Source: Streptosporangium becharense
GTDB taxonomy: Bacteria; Actinomycetota; Actinomycetes; Streptosporangiales; Streptosporangiaceae
Length of the DNA: 64,000 bases
Assembly: GCF_014204985.1 (NCBI RefSeq)
Contig: NZ_JACHMP010000001.1
Coordinates: 4,216,001-4,280,000 of the forward strand
Direction of reading: 5' to 3'
Part shown: positions 58,135-64,000 of the stretch, piece by piece
How positions within the stretch are numbered: position 1 is the stretch's first letter
Layout of the letters: each line of letters starts with the position of its first letter
Program-made: the position numbers and the translations under genes
Notes under the pieces: model-generated
What the model was told of the DNA's origin: nothing
The model's database searches: none
What the model saw: the letters and a program-made list of their open reading frames with translations, nothing else

Positions 58135-58518
58135 TCAGGCGGCGCGGCGGGGCTCCCGCCGGGCGGTCCAGCGCAGGACGTCGCAGTGGCGCCGTTCGGC
58201 CTCGGCCAGCACGACCTCACCGGCGTACGCGTCGAGTACGGCGCGCAGGTGCGGCAGCTGCTCGGCCACATCGTCCCAGGCGCGGGACGGATCGTCGTGG
58301 CCCAGCTCGATCAGCGCGTCCAGGTACGCGGCGTAGGCCGTCCACCACTGGCGGCTCAGCTCGGACAGGAACCCGTCCAGGCCGCCGAACTCGCGCCGGA
58401 TGTCGTCCTCCCACCACGCGGGGACGGTGACGTCACCGGTCTCCGCGAGGTCGCGGAGCACGACGTGCGCCAGGGAGCGCCGCCGTCGCACGGCGGCCGA
58501 ACGTGACGTGCTGCTCAT
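58135..58518 (-). CDS. Hypothetical protein, 127 aa
   Basis: From ATG 58518 this is a soluble helical protein with RRRRSLAHVVLRDLAETGDV, VPAWWEDDIRREFGGLDGFL and YAAYLDALIELGHDDPSRAW. It has no metal or nucleotide motif. The pattern is regular and GC3 bias is strong, so it is a real gene. Function unknown. The 57-base gap to the PAP2 operon suggests independent transcription. Confidence 0.7.
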   Translation of the reverse strand: MSSTSRSAAVRRRRSLAHVVLRDLAETGDVTVPAWWEDDIRREFGGLDGFLSELSRQWWTAYAAYLDALIELGHDDPSRAWDDVAEQLPHLRAVLDAYAGEVVLAEAERRHCDVLRWTARREPRRAA

Positions 58519-58705
58519 GCACCCAGCCTGACGATCTTCGTTTGCTGAACGTTTAACGATGTATTGACGGTTATATGCGGACTCACCCCCAGGCCGGGGA
58601 AGGGGGAACCGCTTGGCCGGAGTCATCGGGCGGCACTAGGCTTGCTGTCCGTAGATCATTCCGCCCTGTGTCCGCGGAGCTACCTCAACGTGGAGGAGCC
58701 CGCCC

Positions 58706-58891
58706 ATGACCCGGGTCGTCGGAATGTCCCGGCCTGTCAGCCGCACGACGGGCGCTCTCACCGGCCGCCCCGGTGCCGCCGAGGGTTCCCCGGAATCCGG
58801 GCCGTGTTCCCGGTGCCGTCACCTGGTGGGGGAACAGCCGAACCGGCACGCGGCTCCCACGGCCGGATCAGCCGTGAACGGCATTCCGTGA
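58706..58891 (+). CDS. Possible small protein with CxxC
   Basis: A 61-residue frame from ATG 58706, seven bases after GGAGGAG. It contains GPCSRCRHLVGEQPN near the middle. The strong ribosome-binding site favours translation, but the composition (Gly/Pro/Arg/Ser) and codon bias are weak. The remainder of the 58519-59025 gap shows no other gene. Confidence 0.4.
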   Translation: MTRVVGMSRPVSRTTGALTGRPGAAEGSPESGPCSRCRHLVGEQPNRHAAPTAGSAVNGIP

Positions 58892-59025
58892 AAGCCCGGC
58901 CGTGCGAACACCCGGGAGAGACCACGGTCATGGCCCTCCGGTCCCCCGCTCATATTTCTCCCATTCCTGGGAAGTCGTAGTGCGTAAGTCAAGTAACCAG
59001 GCCGACGCTGAAAGGCGCCACACAT

Positions 59026-59733
59026 ATGACTCACATTGATCCGGAAGCGCTGGTGGCGAGCCTGAGAAGGCTTCAGACGACCTCCCCTGCGACCGGCATA
59101 GTCCATCAATTGGAACGTGCGGTCGATGTGGTGAACACGATGTTCGGCTACTCGGGTGCGGGTTTGATGTTTGCGGAGGAGGGCAGAGATCTGCGTTATT
59201 TGGTCGCCACCGACGAGCGCGGACGCAGTCTTGAGGGTGCCCAGCTTTATCTCGGGCAGGGGCCGTGCGTTTCGGCGTACGAGCAGAATTCGGCGGTCAC
59301 CTCCACGGATGTGCACACCGACCCGCGCTGGCCGAAACTCGCCGACCGGCTCCACCCCGATGTGCGGGCGGTCGCCGGGGTGCCGGTGCGGCTGGGCGGG
59401 GAGCCGGTCGGCACGTTGAACGTCTACCAGTCCACGGCGTATGAATGGGATGAGTCGGACGTCCAGGCGCTCTACGGCTACGCGGACGTGATCGAGCAGT
59501 TGCTCATGGCGGCGATGGCCGCCGAGGAGAAGAGCGCCTTGGCCGACCAGTTGCAGTATGCCCTCGACTACCGCGTGGTCATCGAGCGGGCGATCGGATA
59601 TCTGATGGGCAAACACGACATGACCGCCACCGAGGCGTTCACCGGCCTGCGCAAGCAGGCCCGCGACAGCCGTCGCCGCGTCGCCGACCTGGCCGCCGAG
59701 GTGCTGGGCGAGGGGGCGGGCGAGCTGCGGTGA
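59026..59733 (+). CDS. GAF- and ANTAR-domain protein
   Basis: A 235-residue protein. A GAF domain spans about 18-165 (QLERAVDVVNTMFGYSGAGL, LYLGQGPCVSAYEQNSAVTS, VAGVPVRLGGEPVGTLNVYQ). The C-terminal ANTAR domain spans about 175-230 with QYALDYRVVIERAIGYLMGK and HDMTATEAFTGLRKQARDSR. ANTAR domains bind twin-hexaloop RNA and prevent transcription termination. The GAF domain should sense a ligand or redox state. The STAS gene overlaps its stop, so the two are coupled. Confidence 0.94.
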   Translation: MTHIDPEALVASLRRLQTTSPATGIVHQLERAVDVVNTMFGYSGAGLMFAEEGRDLRYLVATDERGRSLEGAQLYLGQGPCVSAYEQNSAVTSTDVHTDPRWPKLADRLHPDVRAVAGVPVRLGGEPVGTLNVYQSTAYEWDESDVQALYGYADVIEQLLMAAMAAEEKSALADQLQYALDYRVVIERAIGYLMGKHDMTATEAFTGLRKQARDSRRRVADLAAEVLGEGAGELR

Positions 59734-60074
59734 TCCTGCTCGCGTCGCCGGAGGGGGCCGCCCGGGCGGAGATCGTCGTCTACGGCGACCTCGATGTCGT
59801 CACGGGTGTCGAACTGCGGCGCGTCGTCGGCGCGCTCGGCACGGCGACGATCGAGCTGGACCTGGCCCATGTGACCTTCCTCGACTGCGCGGGCGCGAGG
59901 ACGCTGCTCTGGGCCGACGAACACGCCCGCCGCCTCGGCGGCACGGTGACCCTCGTGCGGCCGTCCGGCCTAGTGACGCGACTGCTGCGGCTTCTGGAGT
60001 TCGATCGTCACCTGCTGATCCGCCACTGCGGTGGTACGGCCGACGCCGACCGCACCGCCGGGGGACTAACCTGA
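59730..60074 (+). CDS. STAS-domain anti-anti-sigma factor-like protein
   Basis: A 114-residue STAS protein from GTG 59730, overlapping the GAF-ANTAR stop (GTGA). It has EIVVYGDLDVVTGVELRRVV and LDLAHVTFLDCAGARTLLWA; the phospho-serine position of SpoIIAA-type proteins is replaced by Cys/Ala (DCAG), so phospho-regulation may differ. It could bind an anti-sigma factor not encoded nearby. The pairing with an ANTAR protein joins two transcription-control modules in one operon. Confidence 0.9.
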   Translation: MILLASPEGAARAEIVVYGDLDVVTGVELRRVVGALGTATIELDLAHVTFLDCAGARTLLWADEHARRLGGTVTLVRPSGLVTRLLRLLEFDRHLLIRHCGGTADADRTAGGLT

Positions 60075-60080
60075 TCGGTG

Positions 60081-61178
60081 ATGTATCGATTCGTGTTCAC
60101 GCAGGTCCTCAGCCGCCTCGATCCGGAGGACGCCCACCGGCTGACGGTCCGCGCGCTTCGCCTTCTCTCGGTGACGCCGGTGCTCAGGCGCCTGGTCCAC
60201 CGCCGCCTCGCGCCGCGTGATCCCGCACTGCGCGTGCAGGCCTTCGGCGTCCACTTCCCCGGGCCGTTCGGCCTGGCGGCCGGCTTCGACAAGGAGGCCG
60301 GTTGCGTGGAGGCCCTGTCCGCGCTCGGTTTCGGCCATGTCGAGGTCGGTACGATCACGGCGCACGCCCAGCCCGGCAACGCCCGCCCCAGGCTGTTCCG
60401 CCTGCCGGCGAACCGCGCGGTGATCAACCGGATGGGCTTCAACAACGCCGGAGCGGGCGCCGCGGCCCGCCTGCTGGGCAGGACCCGGGGGGTCCCGGCG
60501 ATCGTCGGCGTCAACATCGGCAAGACCAAGGTCGTGCCCGACTCGGGCGCCGTCGACGACTACGTGACCAGCGCCAAGGAGCTCGCCCCGCTGGCCGACT
60601 ACCTCGTCGTCAACGTCAGCTCGCCCAACACCCCCGGGCTGCGCGACCTGCAGGCCGTCGAGCTGCTCGGCCCGCTGCTGCGCGCGGTCAAGGAGGTCGC
60701 CGACGGCACCCCCAAGCGCACCCCGCTGCTGGTCAAGATCGCCCCCGATCTGGCGGACGAGGACGTGGACGCGGTCGCGGACCTGGCGCTGGAGCTCGGG
60801 CTGGACGGCATCATCGCCACCAACACCACGATCGGCAGGGAGCCGCTGACCGAGGCCGAGCGGCCCCGCGACCGGGCGGTCCGCGACGAGCGGGGCGGCC
60901 TGTCCGGCAGGCCGCTGAAGGCCCGCTCCCTGGAGGTCCTGCGCCGGCTGCGTGCCCGGGTGGGCGACCGGCTGGTGCTCGTCTCGGTCGGCGGCGTCGA
61001 GGACGTGGACGACGTCTGGGAGCGCCTGCTCGCCGGGGCCACGCTGGTCCAGGGCTACACGGGACTGATCTACGAGGGGCCGCTCTGGGCCCACCGGATC
61101 AACCGTGAGCTGTCCCGTCGCCTCCGCCGCCACAAGGTCGTCGACCTCCGGCAGATCATCGGGCGGACCGCCGGCTGA
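60081..61178 (+). CDS. pyrD: Dihydroorotate dehydrogenase (quinone), class 2
   Basis: A 365-residue enzyme of de novo pyrimidine synthesis from ATG 60081. It has the class 2 N-terminal helices ([20 protein letters not shown]). FMN-site motifs follow: [40 protein letters not shown] and [11 protein letters not shown]. The catalytic Ser lies in [16 protein letters not shown], and [20 protein letters not shown] is near the end. It oxidises dihydroorotate to orotate, passing electrons to menaquinone at the membrane. Other pyr genes are not in the window. Confidence 0.96.
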   Translation: MYRFVFTQVLSRLDPEDAHRLTVRALRLLSVTPVLRRLVHRRLAPRDPALRVQAFGVHFPGPFGLAAGFDKEAGCVEALSALGFGHVEVGTITAHAQPGNARPRLFRLPANRAVINRMGFNNAGAGAAARLLGRTRGVPAIVGVNIGKTKVVPDSGAVDDYVTSAKELAPLADYLVVNVSSPNTPGLRDLQAVELLGPLLRAVKEVADGTPKRTPLLVKIAPDLADEDVDAVADLALELGLDGIIATNTTIGREPLTEAERPRDRAVRDERGGLSGRPLKARSLEVLRRLRARVGDRLVLVSVGGVEDVDDVWERLLAGATLVQGYTGLIYEGPLWAHRINRELSRRLRRHKVVDLRQIIGRTAG

Positions 61179-61250
61179 GGCATACCCCCGGCGGGTTCCA
61201 TCCGTCCGGGCGTATACCCTGGGTGGGTAAGAACCGACATGGGAGGCACG

Positions 61251-61454
61251 ATGAGCGTGACCACATACACCGTCACGGGCATGACCTGCGGCCACTGCGT
61301 GAGTTCCGTCAAGGAGGAGGTCGGCGAGGTGCCGGGCGTCACCGGCGTCGAGGTCGACCTGCCGACCGGCCGGGTCGAGGTCTCCGGGGAGTCCCTCGAC
61401 GACGCGGCCGTCCGCGCCGCCATCAAGGAGGCCGGCTACGAGGTGGCCGGCTGA
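61251..61454 (+). CDS. Heavy-metal-associated (CopZ-like) metallochaperone
   Basis: A 67-residue protein from ATG 61251 behind GGGAGGCACG. The HMA motif is YTVTGMTCGHCVSSVKEEV (GMTCxHC), followed by VPGVTGVEVDLPTGRVEVSG. It should bind Cu(I) and deliver it to a P-type ATPase, which is not in the window. The upstream region has a GTATACCCTGGGTGGGTA stretch near 61211 that may be a metal-responsive operator. Confidence 0.93.
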   Translation: MSVTTYTVTGMTCGHCVSSVKEEVGEVPGVTGVEVDLPTGRVEVSGESLDDAAVRAAIKEAGYEVAG

Positions 61455-61491
61455 CCCCGCGCGGTCTTCGGCCGACCCCGCGCGGTCTTCG
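61453..61491. repeat. 18-bp duplication, 21-bp period
   Basis: GACCCCGCGCGGTCTTCG occurs at 61453 and again at 61474, right over the stop codon of the HMA gene. Confidence 0.8.
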
Positions 61492-61536
61492 ACGGTCCGC
61501 CGCCCCGAGAGGTCCCGGGGCGGCGGCGCAGGATGA

Positions 61537-63174
61537 TCACATGCTGGGGCGGGTGGAGTCGGCGGCGTGCGTCATCTCCTCCAGATGCCGCATGGCCTCG
61601 TCCACCCTGACGATCCCCGGGCGGTGACGACGGCGGCCGGTGCCGCCCTCCTGCCAGGGACGCGGCCCGGCCGGCGGCCGGTACTCCACGCCCAGCGCGT
61701 CGAGGCGGCCCAGGTGGCCTTCGAGCCGGGCGTCGAAGCCGGGCCCGGCCGAACCCGACCAGGCGACTTCGGCCAGCGCGCACCCGCGCGGCCAGGCCCG
61801 GTAGTCGACCGCCCGCGCGTCGGGGAGCCGTTCACTCCACAGCTGGAACTGCGCTCCGAGCACGCGCTCGCGCTCCGAATCCGTCCACGACCCCGGCGCC
61901 GGGTCGAAGGCGGCGACGTCGGACACGGTGATCGTGTCGCCGATCGCCAGCGGTTCCCGCTCGGAGGCGGCCTCGGCGTAGTCGAAGTACAGCGGGAAGA
62001 CGGGCGTCTGCACCACGTCGTGCCCGGCCGCGGCGGCGCGGCGGGCCACCCCCGGGCCGCGCCAGGGCATCACGACCGTGTCGGGCCTGAGCATGCCGCT
62101 GACGAACGCCTCGTCCCACACCACCGCCCGGCTGCCCCGCTCGGCCAGCACGTCGGCCAGCCGCCGCAGGAACCAGGCGTGCAGGTCGGCGGGACCCGCC
62201 AGTCCCAGTTCCGCCTGGAAGGCGACGATCTCGGGGGAGGCGGCCCAGTCGTCGAGCACGCACTCGTCCCCGCCGATGTGGACGTACGGGGTCTCGCCCA
62301 GCGCCTGCAGGATCTCCTCGAACACCGCGGTCAGGAAGTCGATCGTCCCGGGCAGCGGCGACAGGATCGCGGGGGAGATGCCCCACCGCTCCAGCACGTG
62401 GAAGGGCTCGGGACGCCGCCCGCCGGTGGCGCGGGCGTCGAGCTCGGGGTAGGCGGCGAGGATCGCCGAGGCGTGCCCCGGCACGTCGATCTCGGGGACG
62501 ACCGTCACCGCGCGCGCCCGCGCGTACGCGCCGATCTCGGCGAGGTCGTCCAGCGTGTAGTACCCGCCGTGCGGCACGTCGTCGAAGACGGGTTCCTCCC
62601 GGTAGTAGCTGACGAGGGTGCGCCGACGGTGCGAGCCCACCTCGTGCAGCCGCGGGTGGGCACGGCTCTCGACGCGCCATCCCTGGTCGTCCACCAGGTG
62701 CAGGTGGAGCCGGTTCAGCTTGTGCACCGCCATGAGGTCGATCATCCGCAGCACCTCGCGTCTGGGCAGGAAGTGCCGCGCCACATCGAGGTGCACCCCC
62801 CGCCAGGAGAAGCGGGGGGCGTCCTCCACCCGCCCGCAGGGCACGGTCCACCCGGCCCGGGGCACCGTGCGGAAGGCCGCGTCGGGGAGGAACTGCCGGA
62901 GGGTCTGCCCCGCGTAGAAGGCCCCCGCCCGGCCTCCGGCGGTGATCCGGACGCCCTGCGCGGTCACCTCCAGGGTGTACGCCTCGGCGCCGAGCGACGC
63001 GGCGGACTCCACCATGATCGTCCCCGTGGCGGCGGGACGCGGATCGAGCACGGGCAGGGCGAGCCGTACCGCGTCGACCAGTTCGGCGGGACCGGCCACG
63101 GTGGTCCCGGGTGGGAGCTCGGCGGAACCGCCGGTGGGAACGACCGCGGCGGGAAGCGGCAGGAGGTGCGTCAT
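61537..63174 (-). CDS. Beta-N-acetylhexosaminidase (GH20)
   Basis: I start at ATG 63174; GTG 63198 and ATG 63186 are alternatives. The 545-residue product has a GH20b N-terminal domain (ITAGGRAGAFYAGQTLRQFL) and a TIM barrel with WRGVHLDVARHFLPRREVLR, KLNRLHLHLVDDQGWRVES and the catalytic Asp-Glu in YVHIGGDECVLDDW. The Asp helps the acetamido group attack and the Glu is the acid/base. It releases GlcNAc from chitin or wall fragments. No signal peptide is evident, so it may act inside on imported oligomers. The nearby amidase gene is also wall-related. Confidence 0.93.
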   Translation of the reverse strand: MTHLLPLPAAVVPTGGSAELPPGTTVAGPAELVDAVRLALPVLDPRPAATGTIMVESAASLGAEAYTLEVTAQGVRITAGGRAGAFYAGQTLRQFLPDAAFRTVPRAGWTVPCGRVEDAPRFSWRGVHLDVARHFLPRREVLRMIDLMAVHKLNRLHLHLVDDQGWRVESRAHPRLHEVGSHRRRTLVSYYREEPVFDDVPHGGYYTLDDLAEIGAYARARAVTVVPEIDVPGHASAILAAYPELDARATGGRRPEPFHVLERWGISPAILSPLPGTIDFLTAVFEEILQALGETPYVHIGGDECVLDDWAASPEIVAFQAELGLAGPADLHAWFLRRLADVLAERGSRAVVWDEAFVSGMLRPDTVVMPWRGPGVARRAAAAGHDVVQTPVFPLYFDYAEAASEREPLAIGDTITVSDVAAFDPAPGSWTDSERERVLGAQFQLWSERLPDARAVDYRAWPRGCALAEVAWSGSAGPGFDARLEGHLGRLDALGVEYRPPAGPRPWQEGGTGRRRHRPGIVRVDEAMRHLEEMTHAADSTRPSM

Positions 63175-63218
63175 GCCGCCGATCATGCCAAGTCGCACCC
63201 GGCCACGCTATTGCAGGG

Positions 63219-64000
63219 CTATTGCAGGTAGTCCTGCACGCCGTTCGCCAGGGAGAGGGCGATCTTCTGCCGGAAGGCGGGCTGCTGGAACTTGGCCGCC
63301 TCCCCCGCGTTCCGCATGTTGCCGCACTCGACGAAGATCTTGGGCACCGTGGAGAGGTTGAGCCCGCCGAGGTCGTTGCGGAAGTCGAGCGCCGCCTTGC
63401 CGATGTAGGTGGAGTACGGCAGGCCGGTACCGCTGCGGAAGGCGTCGCGCACGGCGACGCCGAGCTTCTCGGAGGCTCCGACCACCGGGTCGACCGGCCC
63501 CTTGATCTTCCGCGGCATGATCACGTGGAAGCCGCGGTTGCCGGGGCTCGACCCGTCGGCGTGAACCGAGATCGCCGCGTCGGCCCTGGCCTTGTTGCCG
63601 ATCGCCGCCCGTTCGGTGATGCACGGCCCGACGCCGTCGTTGCCGTCGCGGGTCAGCTTCACCGTCGCGCCGCGGCTCTTGAGGATCTTTGCCAGACGCT
63701 GGGAGACGTCCCAGGTGAAGGCCGCCTCGCTGTAACCGTTCGCGGTGGCGGTGCCGGTGGTGTCGCACGCCTTCCACTGGGTCAGGACGTTGACCTTCTT
63801 GTTGATCACCGACGGGTGGCGGAAGTTCTGCCCGTTGTGGCCGGGGTCGATGACGACGACCTTGCCGCTCAGCGGCTTGGCCTCGATGCTGGAGCCCGCC
63901 GCGGCCGTCTCGGGGCCGGTCGCGGGCTCCGCCGCCTCACGGGCGGGCCGGGCGGCCGTGCTCTGCGCCGTGCCCGCCGTCGCCGGGTTCGCCGCGGACG
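63219..64000 (-). CDS. N-acetylmuramoyl-L-alanine amidase (Amidase_3), 5' end missing
   Basis: The frame runs out of the window at 64000, so the N-terminus is missing. The visible 259 residues begin with an Ala/Thr-rich linker, then KVVVIDPGHNGQNFRHPSV (zinc His), a WDVSQRLAKILKSRGATVKL segment, and ADAAISVHADGSSPGNRGFH (second zinc His). IFVECGNMRNAGEA follows with the catalytic Glu. The enzyme cleaves the amide between MurNAc and L-Ala in peptidoglycan and is normally exported. A Cys pair (WKACDTT and GPCITE) may form a disulfide. Confidence 0.93.
   Translation of the reverse strand, partial: SAANPATAGTAQSTAARPAREAAEPATGPETAAAGSSIEAKPLSGKVVVIDPGHNGQNFRHPSVINKKVNVLTQWKACDTTGTATANGYSEAAFTWDVSQRLAKILKSRGATVKLTRDGNDGVGPCITERAAIGNKARADAAISVHADGSSPGNRGFHVIMPRKIKGPVDPVVGASEKLGVAVRDAFRSGTGLPYSTYIGKAALDFRNDLGGLNLSTVPKIFVECGNMRNAGEAAKFQQPAFRQKIALSLANGVQDYLQ

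Overview
The window is high-GC actinobacterial chromosome. The long GC3-biased genes, GTG starts, an NarL-type two-component pair, an MmyB-like regulator, a PspC-domain protein, a GAF-ANTAR/STAS pair and a pSAM2-type integrative element all fit an actinomycete. Several short conserved proteins (a DUF6879-like protein, an SCO3933-like protein) point to Streptomyces relatives, most likely Streptosporangiaceae. The family placement is an inference from protein character, not a database result.

Left arm (1-21.9 kb): ordinary chromosome. It carries an acetoacetate decarboxylase-like fragment, a flavin amine oxidase, an NarL-type sensor kinase/regulator pair, a serine hydrolase with a membrane tail, a short UvrA paralogue, AraC and MmyB-type regulators, an NAD-dependent epimerase, an exonuclease, an acyl-CoA dehydrogenase, a PspC protein, an MFS exporter, a small zincin and a metallophosphoesterase. 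At 13.73-15.38 kb lies a decayed island at tRNA-Lys: a 42-bp copy of the tRNA 3' half, an intact HTH antitoxin, its toxin broken by an in-frame TGA, and transposase scraps. A tRNA-Glu, tRNA-Asp, tRNA-Phe cluster follows at 21.6-22.0 kb.

Integrative element (21.93-37.03 kb): an actinomycete integrative and conjugative element is inserted in tRNA-Phe and bounded by a 119-bp direct repeat (attL 21931-22049, attR 36912-37030). One long minus-strand operon runs from an SCO3933-like protein through a TraB/FtsK DNA pump, a DUF2637 spread protein, three small proteins, a RepSA-like initiator and Xis to a tyrosine integrase. GntR regulators flank it. Cargo includes a pair of P-loop kinases, two Zn-ribbon/Cys-containing small proteins, an HTH-ImmA metalloprotease with a 225-aa partner, a HAD hydrolase and a small membrane protein. 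A nested inverted-repeat structure sits at 32.03-32.14 kb. Beyond attR, an older remnant (integrase fragment, Barstar-like gene, VapBC-like pair with an altered PIN motif) ends at a third partial copy of the same terminator segment at 39480, so tRNA-Phe has been hit at least twice.

Right arm (39.5-64 kb): a secreted chymotrypsin-fold protease, an MDR oxidoreductase with an LGFP-like neighbour, TetR/rhodanese, an aldo-keto reductase, a geranylgeranyl-reductase-like flavoprotein, a TetR/ABC-F/virginiamycin-B-lyase cassette that looks like streptogramin resistance, a GH15 enzyme, two PAP2 phosphatases, GAF-ANTAR plus STAS, PyrD, a heavy-metal-associated protein, a GH20 hexosaminidase and the 3' part of an N-acetylmuramoyl-alanine amidase. 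Across the whole window, spaces between genes, often just after a stop codon, carry short degenerate tandem duplications of 18-66 bp.
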